Assembly: GCA_025934375.1 (NCBI GenBank)
Contig: JAICYD010000027.1
Coordinates: 1-61,466, forward strand
Reading direction: 5' to 3'
Length of the DNA stretch: 61,466 bases
From: Streptosporangiaceae bacterium
GTDB taxonomy: Bacteria; Actinomycetota; Actinomycetes; Streptosporangiales; Streptosporangiaceae
Under the pieces are notes generated by a model that worked only from the letters and a program-made list of their open reading frames with translations, had not been told where the DNA came from and did not search any database. The position numbers and the translations under genes are program-made. Shown here one piece after another: positions 1-8,407 of this stretch (within the stretch, counting starts at the first letter, position 1; each line of letters starts with the position of its first letter).

Positions 1-142
1 CCCCGACGACTCCCCCGACGACTCCGCCCATCCCGGCGCCGCACCCGGGCAGGGCTCGCCCGGCCCGGGCATGCCCGGGCCGGGCGAGCCCTGCCCGGGT
101 GCGGCGCCGGGATGGGCGGAGTCGTCGGGGGAGTCGTCGGGG
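1..142. repeat. 142-bp perfect palindrome at window edge
   Basis: Bases 1-71 are the exact reverse complement of bases 72-142, with the centre between 71 and 72 in the sequence CCCGGGCATGCCCGGG. There is no unpaired loop. It lies inside the open frame of the partial minus-strand gene 1-633 and begins exactly at the window's first base. A perfect fold-back at a sequence edge is typical of an assembly or library artefact, but a genuine terminal hairpin cannot be excluded from the sequence alone. Confidence 0.95.
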
Positions 143-633
143 AGCTGGGAGGCCAGGCCGAAGCCGGACCAGGTCGCGGCGCGGGTCACCGTGCCCGCGG
201 CGAAGTCGGCCGCGACCTCGGGGTCGGCGAGGGTGGCGGCCAGGGTGCCGGTGACCTCATCCCGCAGGGCCGGCGGCGGGTCAGGCGGGCCCGCCGCGGC
301 GAACGCCTGGGCGGTGAGGTCGTCGAGCAGCGCGCGGCGCTGCCCGGACAACTCGCGCAGCAGGCGGCCGTCTCCGGCCTGCTCGGCGTCGCGCAGCCTG
401 CCCGCGAGGTCCGCCAGCAGGCCGGGCGCCTCGGGTGCGGCCCGGACAAGCTGGTTGACCACCCAGGCCGCGCGGGTCGGCTTGCGCAGCGCGGTGATCT
501 GCCGGGCCGCTTCCCGGTCTCCGTCCGCGCGCGCCTGCGCGGCGAGCGCCTTGCGACGGTCCGTGAACTCCTCCCGGGGCGCCGCGTAAAGCTCGGCGGC
601 GGCGCTATCGACGGTGCTTGCGCCCGCGCTCAT
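1..633 (-). CDS. Partial conserved actinobacterial protein of unknown function (3' end missing)
   Basis: An open frame reads leftward from ATG at 633 (alternative GTG at 639) through 211 codons to the window edge without a stop. It begins MSAGASTVDSAAAELYAAPR and continues EEFTDRRKALAAQARADGD, then a segment rich in Arg, Ala and Leu with ALRKPTRAAWVVNQL. This N-terminal pattern is familiar from actinobacterial proteins annotated only as hypothetical; I know no function. Residues from about 170 onward become acidic and Gly/Pro-rich (PDDSPDDSAHPG) and then enter the edge palindrome, so the last about 23 residues may be artefactual. It starts 13 nt downstream of the deacetylase stop on the same strand, so the two are probably co-transcribed. 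Confidence 0.75.
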   Translation of the reverse strand, partial: MSAGASTVDSAAAELYAAPREEFTDRRKALAAQARADGDREAARQITALRKPTRAAWVVNQLVRAAPEAPGLLADLAGRLRDAEQAGDGRLLRELSGQRRALLDDLTAQAFAAAGPPDPPPALRDEVTGTLAATLADPEVAADFAAGTVTRAATWSGFGLASQLPDDSPDDSAHPGAAPGQGSPGPGMPGPGEPCPGAAPGWAESSGESSG

Positions 634-646
634 GTTCACATGCGGG

Positions 647-1480
647 TCATGCCCCAGTTCGCAGCCCGGTGAACAGGTCGGTTTCCGGGAGCGGGGTACC
701 CGTGGTGTCGGCGACGCGGATGAAGTACTGGTAGCCGAATGCCTCCTCGGAGACGTCGGCCGGCAGCTTGCTGAACCAGGATTCGCTGATCTGGCTGCTG
801 TGGGCGAACAACGCCTCGCGCACCCTGGGCAGCACCTGGCGGATGTCGATGGTTGTCGTGATCCGCTCCTCGGACTCAAGCGAGCGGCGGCTGCGCTCCT
901 CGTCTTCCTCCCACTGCGGCACCTGCTCGCCGAGCTCGCGCAGCGCCTCCCAGATCCTCCGCCAGGAGCTGCTGCGGTTGGTGGACAGGTAAACCTTGGC
1001 CGGGATCCCGGTCGCGGCCGCGGCCGCCTGCCCGGCGCGGCTGGCGTGCACGTGGTCGGGGTGCTGGTAGGCGCCCTCGTCGTCGTAGGTGACCAGGACC
1101 TGCGGGCGGTACTTCTCGATGAGCTCGCCGATCCGGGCCGCCACCTCCTCCACCGGGACGTTCCAGAACGCCTCGGGCGAGTCCTTGTACTCCCAGTCCG
1201 GCATGCCCGAGTCGTGGTAGCCGAGTGTTTCCAGGTCGGTGACGCCGAGGATCTTCACCGACTGCCGCAACTCGGCCAGCCGGATCTGGGCGACCGCTTG
1301 CGGATCGTGTCCCTCCTCGCCGGGCTTAATGCGGCCGGGCGCGTCGCCGAACTCGCCGTTGGTGCAGGTGACAACGATGACTCGGACGCCCTGGTCCGCG
1401 TAGAGAGCGAGGATGCCGCCGCTGGACGCCTCGTCGTCGGGGTGGGCGTGGACTGCCATCAGGGTAAGAGGGTCTGCCAT
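647..1480 (-). CDS. PIG-L/LmbE-family zinc deacetylase (MshB/Mca-like)
   Basis: The product has 277 residues. It carries the family zinc motif AHPDDE near the N-terminus (residues 12-17) and the third-ligand region QHPDHVHASR near residue 143, plus the GYHDSGM segment also seen in mycothiol enzymes. Known members remove acyl groups from amino sugars: MshB deacetylates GlcNAc-inositol in mycothiol synthesis and Mca cleaves mycothiol conjugates. Length and motifs fit this group, but I cannot tell MshB, Mca or another paralogue apart, so no symbol is given. No signal peptide is visible, so it is cytoplasmic. It is followed after 13 nt by the partial hypothetical gene. Confidence 0.85.
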   Translation of the reverse strand: MADPLTLMAVHAHPDDEASSGGILALYADQGVRVIVVTCTNGEFGDAPGRIKPGEEGHDPQAVAQIRLAELRQSVKILGVTDLETLGYHDSGMPDWEYKDSPEAFWNVPVEEVAARIGELIEKYRPQVLVTYDDEGAYQHPDHVHASRAGQAAAAATGIPAKVYLSTNRSSSWRRIWEALRELGEQVPQWEEDEERSRRSLESEERITTTIDIRQVLPRVREALFAHSSQISESWFSKLPADVSEEAFGYQYFIRVADTTGTPLPETDLFTGLRTGA

Positions 1481-1560
1481 ACCTCAAGCGTGCCTTATGC
1501 GCGCCCGTGGTTGTAACACCTGTTACGGGTCCGCGTGCCCCGGCATCCCGCGCGGCGGGA

Positions 1561-2946
1561 CTACCCGGGGAGCGAACCGCGATTATGCGTTGCCGGGAGT
1601 CCTCCGCTGGTGGTGTTGCCGGACTGCCGGGCATCCGTAATCGCGGCGCCATTCGCGCCGGCGTGGGTCGCAGCGGCCGCGGTCTTGCGCAGCAGGTCCA
1701 AGACGGTGAGGCCCTGCCCCACCAGGCCGGCCACCACGTCGTTGACGCCCTGGGTGCCGTTCAGGATCGTCAGGTTCGCGCCCGCCAGGCTCTTGGCGGC
1801 GGCCTCGACGATCGCGGGCAGGTTCTCCACGATGCGCTCGGCGGCGATGAGCTCCTGGTTTCCCGCGCGCAGCGAGTCGGCCCGCGCGTTGTTCGCGTCG
1901 GCCTCGCCCTGCGCGGTCGTCCGCTCGGCGTGCGCCGCCGCGTCCGCGCGGAGCTGGGTGGCCCGCGCGTCCGCCTCGGCCAGGGTCGCCTGCCGGTAGG
2001 CGTCCGCGTCGGCGGCGAGCCGGGCCTGGTCCCGGTCGGCCTCCGCGATGGTCCGCTTGCGGAATGCCTCCGCCTCGGCGGCGAAGCGTTCCCGGTCGCG
2101 GTCGGCCTCGGCGATGGTGCGCTTGCGGTAGGCCTCCGCGTCGGCGGGCCGGCGGACGTCGGCCTCTAGCCGCTGCGCCGCCAGTTCCGCCTCGTGCTGC
2201 GCCAGTGCGGTCTGCTGCTGGATGACCCGCTGCTTGGCCTCCGCCTCGGCCAGCGGGCCGGCCTGCGCGGCCGTCGCCCTGGCCTGCTCGGTCTCGGCGA
2301 TGAACCCGGCCCGCTTGATGGAGGAGTCTCGCTCGAACTGCGCCTTCATCGCCGCGGCTTCCAGCTCGCGCTCGGCCGCCTCCATGTCGGCCTTCGCCTT
2401 GGCGATCCGCGCCTGGCTGGCGACCGCCGCGGCGTGCGGCGCGGAGAGGTTGCTGATGTAGCCGCTGGCGTCCTCGATTTCCTGGATCTCCAGCGCGTCG
2501 ACCACGATGCCGAGCTTCTCCATCTCGGCGTGGCTGCCGTCCTTGATCTCCTGGGCGACCCGGTCGCGCTCGCGGATGATCTGCTCAACGGTCAGGCCCC
2601 CGACGATCGAGCGCAGGTGGCCGGCGAACACCCGGCCGACCAGGATCTCCATGCGGTCCTGCTCGGACAGGAACCGGCGGGCGGCGTTGGCGATCGACGC
2701 CGGGTCATCGCCCACCTTGAACGCGGCCACCGCGCGCACGTGCAGCCGGATGCCTTGGTTGGTGATGCACTCCTCGGCGATCTCCGACTCGCGCAGCGCG
2801 AGGGACAGGCGGCGGGCCTTGCGGATAACGGGGATGACGAAGCTGCCGTGGCCGGTGATGATGCGGAACTGCGTCGCGTCCTTGCGGCGCTTGGACCCGG
2901 AGATGAGCAGTGCCTCATTCGGTGCCGGGACATGCCAGAACAGCAT
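1561..2946 (-). CDS. Flotillin-like SPFH-domain membrane scaffold protein
   Basis: Translation begins MLFWHVPAPNEALL at 2946; the RBS AAGGAAAG lies about 5 nt upstream, so this start is preferred over the longer open frame. The product has 461 residues. An SPFH/band-7 domain (about residues 5-190) is followed by a long Ala/Glu-rich coiled coil (about 190-390). The coiled coil contains near-identical repeats with a core of KRTIAEADRD, about 21 residues apart, and a Gly/Asn-containing tail follows. Flotillins form oligomeric scaffolds at the inner membrane face and are commonly encoded beside NfeD proteins, as here: the NfeD-like gene ends 10 nt upstream. The short hydrophobic N-terminus suits peripheral or hairpin insertion. 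Confidence 0.9.
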   Translation of the reverse strand: MLFWHVPAPNEALLISGSKRRKDATQFRIITGHGSFVIPVIRKARRLSLALRESEIAEECITNQGIRLHVRAVAAFKVGDDPASIANAARRFLSEQDRMEILVGRVFAGHLRSIVGGLTVEQIIRERDRVAQEIKDGSHAEMEKLGIVVDALEIQEIEDASGYISNLSAPHAAAVASQARIAKAKADMEAAERELEAAAMKAQFERDSSIKRAGFIAETEQARATAAQAGPLAEAEAKQRVIQQQTALAQHEAELAAQRLEADVRRPADAEAYRKRTIAEADRDRERFAAEAEAFRKRTIAEADRDQARLAADADAYRQATLAEADARATQLRADAAAHAERTTAQGEADANNARADSLRAGNQELIAAERIVENLPAIVEAAAKSLAGANLTILNGTQGVNDVVAGLVGQGLTVLDLLRKTAAAATHAGANGAAITDARQSGNTTSGGLPATHNRGSLPG

Positions 2947-2956
2947 TGTTCTTTCC

Positions 2957-3184
2957 TTACAGCGGGAGAGGGGTGACCAGCACGGAGCGCGCCGACAGGA
3001 CTTCCACCACGACGACGCGACTGTGCCGGGGGATTGGCTCATCAGACAGGGCGGCGAATGCCTCAGTGCCGCCGCGAACGGGCAGCAGCACCTCGCCGGG
3101 TCCGTTGCGCGGGATGGAGACAGTCACTCGGCCGGTCTTGCCGACCAGGCTGTCGTGAGTGCCCGAACCACGATCTGCGCCCAT
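2957..3184 (-). CDS. Short NfeD-like OB-fold protein
   Basis: This 75-residue product contains VGKTGRVTVSI, a GPGEVLLPVRGG segment and a C-terminal VVVVEVLSARSVLVTPL strand. The pattern fits the soluble beta-barrel (OB-fold) domain at the C-terminus of NfeD proteins. It has no membrane segments, so it corresponds to the short, domain-only form. Its place directly before the flotillin gene supports the NfeD/SPFH pairing known in many bacteria, where the two act together in membrane organisation. The start may be uncertain by a few codons. Confidence 0.75.
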   Translation of the reverse strand: MGADRGSGTHDSLVGKTGRVTVSIPRNGPGEVLLPVRGGTEAFAALSDEPIPRHSRVVVVEVLSARSVLVTPLPL

Positions 3185-3309
3185 GGACGCATCTCACCGG
3201 CCTTCGCAGTCGAATGTGCCATTAATCGGTATAGCACCCGCTAATGCCGCTCAGCAGGCGCCGCCGTTAGGAACGCGTTAGGGGTAAATGAAGTGCCCGG
3301 CCGTCCCGC

Positions 3310-4842
3310 TCAGTGGCCCGCCGGCCCGCTCAGGCTGCCGAGCCAGGAGGCCAGCGGCGGCCCGGCCGGCGGGTCTGGATCGCGCAGGGCCCAGGCGAGG
3401 TGACCGTCCGGGCGGATCAGCAGTGCGCGGACACCAGCCCAGTCGGGGCGCTTGTCCGCGAGCTCGGCGGTCACCACGTCGAGGTGGTCACGGTATCCGG
3501 CCAGCCAGTCCGGGCTGTGCCAGGGGCCATCCGCCGGGGAAAGCGCGAGCAGCACGAACTTCGCCGCCCTCAGCAGGCCGTGCACGCTGGGCGCGGGCGC
3601 CGCACGCAACTCCAGGTCGGGCACGCGGGCGCCGACCGCGCTGGCCGGGCCGGATTCCGGGATGCCGTAGCCAACCGCGAGCCCGGATAGCCGCAGCGCC
3701 AGCTCCCGCCGCAGGGACTCATGCGCGCCCAGGAATTCGTTGAACCGGTCGCGGAGCGCGATGCCCGCGGGCGTCGGGTTGGCGAACAAGGCGCACTGCG
3801 CGCGGGAGTCGGCGATGACATCGCGGCCAACCGGGGCCCGTTCGGCGTGGTAGGTGTCGAGCAGCTCCTCGGGGGCCCAGCCGCGGACCGTGGCCGCCAG
3901 CTTCCAGCCGAGGTTGGTCGCGTCCTGCAGGCCGAGGTTCAGGCCCTGGCCGCCCGCCGGGAAATGGATGTGCGCCGCGTCGCCGGCCAGCAGCACACGG
4001 CCGGCCCGGTAGGCCGCCGCGTGCCGGGTCTCGTCGCCCACCCGGCTCAGCCACGTATCGGCGGCTTCTCGCATGCCGAAGTCGGTGCCCGCCAGCCGCA
4101 GCGCGCTGGCCCGCAGGTCGCCCAACGTCACCGGCTTGCCAACCGGATCCGCGATGATCGCGTGGTCGATCGTGGCCAGCCGCCAGCGGCCATCGCCGAG
4201 GGCGACCATGTAGATCGACCCGCCCGGCTGGTTCAGCGTGAGCGCCCCGCCCGGCGGCGGGTCCGTCAACCGCGTATCGCCGAGGATCGCCGTCCAGGTG
4301 GAGGGCTCTCCCGTCCAGCCGATCCCCGCGCAGGCGCGGACCACGCTGTTGCCGCCGTCGCAGCCAACCACGTACCCGGCCCGAAGCGACGTCGTCCCGG
4401 CCGGCGTGACGACATCCAGGTCCACGCCGTCGGCGTCTTGCCGCAGGCCCGTCACGGCATGCTCGCGCAGGACGGCGACGCCCAGCTCGGCGAGGTGCTC
4501 GGCCAGCAGTTCCTCGGTGCGACGCTGCGGGAGGAACAACGTGTAGGGGAACCGCGTGTCCAGGAAGGAAAAGTCCAGCCGGTTGGTCAAGATCGCGAAG
4601 TGCGACGAGGGAACCGGCCTGCCCTCCTGGGTCCAGCGCTCGGCGATCCCGCGCATCGCGAACTGCTCAAGCGTGCGCGGGTAGATCGTCAGCGCCTTGG
4701 AATGCGGCGGCCGCTCGGCCCGCCGTTCCAGCACGACCGTTCGCACGCCGCCGCGGTGCAACTCCGCGGCCAGCCACATGCCCACCGGGCCGGCGCCCAC
4801 CACGATGACGTCACAGGCGCTCGCTTCCGGAATCTCCGCCAT
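3310..4842 (-). CDS. FAD-dependent aromatic monooxygenase (PheA/TfdB type)
   Basis: This 510-residue flavoprotein hydroxylase shows the three classic motifs: an N-terminal Rossmann motif VIVVGAGPVGMWLAAEL (about 13-29), the DG motif CDGGNSVVR (about 165), and the GD motif RVLLAGDAAHIHFPAGGQG (about 290). The last is followed by GLNLGLQDATNLGWKLAA. The C-terminal 120 residues fit the thioredoxin-like domain of phenol-hydroxylase-type enzymes. These enzymes use NAD(P)H and oxygen to hydroxylate aromatic rings; many tailor polyketides or open catabolic routes. No biosynthetic cluster surrounds it, so the substrate is unknown. It stands alone, 42 nt downstream of the lipid-kinase gene on the same strand. 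Confidence 0.88.
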   Translation of the reverse strand: MAEIPEASACDVIVVGAGPVGMWLAAELHRGGVRTVVLERRAERPPHSKALTIYPRTLEQFAMRGIAERWTQEGRPVPSSHFAILTNRLDFSFLDTRFPYTLFLPQRRTEELLAEHLAELGVAVLREHAVTGLRQDADGVDLDVVTPAGTTSLRAGYVVGCDGGNSVVRACAGIGWTGEPSTWTAILGDTRLTDPPPGGALTLNQPGGSIYMVALGDGRWRLATIDHAIIADPVGKPVTLGDLRASALRLAGTDFGMREAADTWLSRVGDETRHAAAYRAGRVLLAGDAAHIHFPAGGQGLNLGLQDATNLGWKLAATVRGWAPEELLDTYHAERAPVGRDVIADSRAQCALFANPTPAGIALRDRFNEFLGAHESLRRELALRLSGLAVGYGIPESGPASAVGARVPDLELRAAPAPSVHGLLRAAKFVLLALSPADGPWHSPDWLAGYRDHLDVVTAELADKRPDWAGVRALLIRPDGHLAWALRDPDPPAGPPLASWLGSLSGPAGH

Positions 4843-4884
4843 GCCTTGATTCTTCCAGTCACCAGACGTGGACGGCGTGCGCCG

Positions 4885-5766
4885 TCAGCGCGGAGCGCGG
4901 ACCAGCAGGGCGCGCGGGCGGACTTCCATCGTCAGCGAATGGCCGGCGTAGATGACCTCGCCGTCCACCTCGCGCGGCAAGGGCACGTCGGCGGTGACCT
5001 CCACCCGGCGGGCGCGGAACCGCTCCAGCTGGCGGTCTTCGTAGTCGCTGCGGGCTAGGACCCGGGCCGCCACCCGGGCCCAGCCAACCGGGCCGGCCGG
5101 CGCGAGGATGCCGACGTCGAGCAGGCCGTCGTCCAGGCGGGCGGCGGGCAGCAAGGAGAACCCCCCCGGTAGCAGGCCGGAGTTTCCGGCCACGACGCAC
5201 CGGGCCACCCGGGTAAACGGCTCGCCGTCATCCAGCCTGATGGTGAACGTGGCCGGCGGGAGCGACAGGTGAGCCGCCCCCGACACCGCGTAGGCCAGCC
5301 AGCCGATCTGGTGCTTGAGGTGGGTGGCGGCGACCACCGCCGCGTCCAGGCCCATCCCGGCCATGGCGGTGAACGGGATCTCGTCGGCCAGCGCCAGGTC
5401 GACTAGCCGGTCCGCGCCGCGCCCCGCGTTCAGGGCGCAGCGCAGCGCCGCCCGGGGGTGAGCGGGGATTGCGAGCGTCCGCGCGAGCAGGTTCGCCGTG
5501 CCGAGCGGCACTATCCCCATCGGGACGCCGGTGCCGACCATGCCCTCGGCGCAGCACCGGACGGTCCCGTCCCCGCCCGCCGCGACGACGAGGTCGGCCC
5601 CGGACAGGGCGGCCCCGCGGGCCGTCTCCGTCCCGTCCTCGGACTTGTGGGTGACCAGGAACTCCGGTTTCCACCCGGCAAGCTCCGCCGCCGCCTGGCA
5701 TAGCCCCTGGAACCGGTGCCCGGCCCCCGCCAGCGTGCCGTTGATGATGAACGCGACAACAGGCAT
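4885..5766 (-). CDS. Diacylglycerol/sphingosine-kinase-family lipid kinase (YegS/DagK-like)
   Basis: The start at 5766 gives a 293-residue product, the usual family size; the longer open frame would run into zwf. It has the catalytic-domain motif VVAAGGDGTVRCCAEGM (about 57-73) and VPLGTANLLARTLAIP (about 80-95). A second beta-sandwich domain ends in EVDGEVIYAGHSLTMEVRP, also typical. Members phosphorylate membrane lipids such as diacylglycerol with ATP. The specific lipid cannot be inferred. It lies 83 bp downstream of zwf on the same strand and could be read from the same promoter or its own. Confidence 0.87.
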   Translation of the reverse strand: MPVVAFIINGTLAGAGHRFQGLCQAAAELAGWKPEFLVTHKSEDGTETARGAALSGADLVVAAGGDGTVRCCAEGMVGTGVPMGIVPLGTANLLARTLAIPAHPRAALRCALNAGRGADRLVDLALADEIPFTAMAGMGLDAAVVAATHLKHQIGWLAYAVSGAAHLSLPPATFTIRLDDGEPFTRVARCVVAGNSGLLPGGFSLLPAARLDDGLLDVGILAPAGPVGWARVAARVLARSDYEDRQLERFRARRVEVTADVPLPREVDGEVIYAGHSLTMEVRPRALLVRAPR

Positions 5767-5849
5767 GACACGCAAGAGGCTACCCGTAGTTCGCCTGGCT
5801 AAAGGCGCGGGGGAGTACGGGCGGGCGGATTCGGGCGGCGGAGCGAGAA

Positions 5850-7361
5850 TCAGGCCTTGCCCATCTCCGCTCGGGTCAGGTGCCAGTGGTAGGGGGCGAT
5901 GAGCTTGTCGATGCCCTCCGGTCCCCACGAGCCGCGCTTGTACGGCAGGCACGGCGGCGGGTTCTCCAGCAGTGGCTTGGAGATCTCCCACACCCGCTCG
6001 ATCCCGTCGGAGCGGGTGAACAGCGACTGGTCGCCGAACATCGCCAGCAAGATCAGCCGCTCGTACCCTTCCAGCGCGTTGGCCTGGGCAAAGGAGTCCT
6101 GATAGCGGAAGTTCATCGTCGCCGCGCCGAGCGTCATCTCCGGGCCGGGCATCTTCGCCATGAACTCCACGTGGATGGACCCGGGGTCGGCGAAGTTGAT
6201 GACGATCTCGTTCACCCGGCCGCTGGGGTCCAGCTTGGCCGCGCGGAACATCCGCAGGGGCGGCGCGTGGAAGCCCAGCGTCACCGTCTGCCGCGACCCC
6301 GCCAGGGACTTGCCCGAGCGCAGGTAGAACGGCACGCCGTGCCAGCGCCAGTTGTCAATCTCGACGCGCAGCGCGATCATCGTCTCGGTGTCGGAGTCGG
6401 GCTTGACGCCGGGCTCGTCGTGGTAGCCCTCGTACTGGCCGCGCAGCACGTGCTTGACGTCGATTGGCCGCAGCGCGTCGAAGACCTTGCCCTTCTCATC
6501 GCGCTGCTGCTTGGCCGACAGGTTCACCGGCGGCTCCATGGCCACGAAGCCGAGCACCTGGAACAGGTGGGTGACCACCATGTCGCGGTAGGCGCCGGTG
6601 GCGTCGTAGAACGCCGCCCGGCCCTCGATGGACAGCGTCTCCGGCACGTCGATCTGCACGTACTTGATGTGCTGCCGGTTCCACACCGGCTCGAACAGGC
6701 CGTTGGCGAACCGGAACGCCAGGATGTTGTCGACCGACTCCTTGCCCAGGAAATGGTCGATCCGGAAGACCCGCGTCTCGTCGAACACCGCGTGCACGGC
6801 CTCGTTCAGCGCCTGGGCGGACTCCAGGTCCACGCCGAACGGCTTCTCGATGATGATCCGCGAGTCCGGCGTCGCCAGGCCGGACGCGCCGAGCATCCCG
6901 ACCACCGAGGTGAACGCCACCGGCGGGATCGCCAGGTGGAACAGCCGCTCCACTGTCTTGCCGGCCCCGTGGCCACGACCGTGGTGCTCGTTCTCGATAG
7001 CCTTCTCCGCCGCCTCGACGGCGGCGACGAGCGGGGCCGGGTTGTCCGGCGAGGCCGCCCCGAACGACAGCGCCGCCGCGAACTTGTCCCACTCCGGCGC
7101 GGTCGGCTTGGTGTTCCCGAACTGGGTTACCGCGTCGCGGGCGTGCGCCCGGAAGTCGTCGTCGGACAGCGCGAACTGCGACGGCGCCGAGCCGATGATC
7201 CGGACCCCGTCCGGGAACAGCCCGGCCACGTGCAGGTGGTACAGCCCCGGCAGCAGCTTGCGCTTGGCCAGGTCCCCGGTCGCGCCGAACAGCACGATCA
7301 CGTGGTTGGCGGGCTTGTGGAAGTGGCCGTTGCGCGCCCGGCGGGGGGTTGCCGGGCTCAC
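5850..7361 (-). CDS. zwf: Glucose-6-phosphate 1-dehydrogenase
   Basis: The 503-residue protein oxidises glucose 6-phosphate to 6-phosphogluconolactone with NAD(P)+, the first step of the oxidative pentose-phosphate pathway. It has the coenzyme motif FGATGDLAKRKLLPGLY (about 25-41), EKPFG, and the active-site signature RIDHFLGKE (about 200). The start is GTG at 7361 and overlaps the gnd stop codon by 4 nt (GTGA), so translation is probably coupled. The pgi-gnd-zwf order joins glycolytic entry and NADPH production in one transcription unit. No devB/pgl gene follows, so lactone hydrolysis is encoded elsewhere or is spontaneous. Confidence 0.97.
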   Translation of the reverse strand: MSPATPRRARNGHFHKPANHVIVLFGATGDLAKRKLLPGLYHLHVAGLFPDGVRIIGSAPSQFALSDDDFRAHARDAVTQFGNTKPTAPEWDKFAAALSFGAASPDNPAPLVAAVEAAEKAIENEHHGRGHGAGKTVERLFHLAIPPVAFTSVVGMLGASGLATPDSRIIIEKPFGVDLESAQALNEAVHAVFDETRVFRIDHFLGKESVDNILAFRFANGLFEPVWNRQHIKYVQIDVPETLSIEGRAAFYDATGAYRDMVVTHLFQVLGFVAMEPPVNLSAKQQRDEKGKVFDALRPIDVKHVLRGQYEGYHDEPGVKPDSDTETMIALRVEIDNWRWHGVPFYLRSGKSLAGSRQTVTLGFHAPPLRMFRAAKLDPSGRVNEIVINFADPGSIHVEFMAKMPGPEMTLGAATMNFRYQDSFAQANALEGYERLILLAMFGDQSLFTRSDGIERVWEISKPLLENPPPCLPYKRGSWGPEGIDKLIAPYHWHLTRAEMGKA

Positions 7362-8386
7362 GACTTCTTCTCCGCGTGCCCGCCGAAGCCGGATCGCATC
7401 GCCGACAGCACCTTCCCGGTGAACGCGCCGTTGTCGCGTGACTCGAACCGCTGGTACAGCGAGGCGGAGATCACCGAGACGGGGACGCCCTCATCGACGC
7501 CGGCCAGCACGGTCCAGCGGCCCTCGCCGGAGTCCGACACGTGCCCGCTGAAGTCGTCCAGGTCCGGGGACTTGGCGAACGCCTGCGCGGTCAGGTCGAC
7601 CAGCCAGGACGAGACGACCGACCCGCGCCGCCACAGCTCGGCGACGTCACCGACGTTGATGTCGTACTGGTAGGCCTCAGGATTGCGCAGTGGCGTGGTC
7701 TCCGCGTCGAACTCCTGGACGCGCTTGCCGATGTCGGCGTGCTCGATGATCGACAGGCCCTCGGCGATCGCCGCCATCATGCCGTACTCGACGCCGTTGT
7801 GGACCATCTTGACGAAGTGCCCGGCCCCGTTCGGCCCGCAGTGCAGGTAGCCCTGGGAGGCCGTCGAGCCCGGCGCAAGGCCCGGCGTCGGCTCCGCGGA
7901 GCTGACGCCGGGCGCGATGGTGAGGAACACCGGCTCCAGCCGCGCGAACGCCGCGTCGTCGCCGCCGATCATCAGGCAGTACCCGCGCTCCAGGCCCCAC
8001 ACCCCGCCGGACGTGCCCACGTCCATGTAGTGGATGCCCTGCTCCTTCAGCGCCTTGGCCCGGGTGATGTCGTCGCGGTAGTAGGAGTTGCCGCCGTCGA
8101 TCACCACGTCGTCCGCATCGAGCAGTGGCACCAGCGCGTCCAGCGTCGAGTCCACGATCCCGGCCGGCACCATGATCCAGATGTTGCGCGGCGCCTCCAG
8201 CTTCGCCACGAACTCCGGTAGCGAGGCCGCCCCGACGGCACCCTCGCCCTCCAGGACCTTGACGGCGGCCGGATTGACGTCGAAGGCCACGCAGCGGTGG
8301 CCGTCTCGCATGAGGCGGCGGACGAGGTTGGCCCCCATCCGGCCCAGGCCGATCATGCCCAGTTGCATCGGCTTGTCAGTAGGCAT
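7358..8386 (-). CDS. gnd: 6-phosphogluconate dehydrogenase, short decarboxylating type
   Basis: The product has 342 residues, the shorter (YqeC/GntZ-like) class, against about 470 for the classical enzyme. The N-terminal Rossmann motif is MIGLGRMGANLVRRL, followed by VVIDGGNSYYRDD and the substrate-site segment YLHCGPNGAGHFVKMVHNGVEYG (in parts, about 175-197). It converts 6-phosphogluconate to ribulose 5-phosphate and CO2 with NAD(P)H formation. It begins 21 nt after the pgi stop and overlaps zwf, so the three genes form an operon. Confidence 0.95.
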   Translation of the reverse strand: MPTDKPMQLGMIGLGRMGANLVRRLMRDGHRCVAFDVNPAAVKVLEGEGAVGAASLPEFVAKLEAPRNIWIMVPAGIVDSTLDALVPLLDADDVVIDGGNSYYRDDITRAKALKEQGIHYMDVGTSGGVWGLERGYCLMIGGDDAAFARLEPVFLTIAPGVSSAEPTPGLAPGSTASQGYLHCGPNGAGHFVKMVHNGVEYGMMAAIAEGLSIIEHADIGKRVQEFDAETTPLRNPEAYQYDINVGDVAELWRRGSVVSSWLVDLTAQAFAKSPDLDDFSGHVSDSGEGRWTVLAGVDEGVPVSVISASLYQRFESRDNGAFTGKVLSAMRSGFGGHAEKKS

Positions 8387-8407
8387 TGAAGTTAACTCTC
8401 CCCGAAA

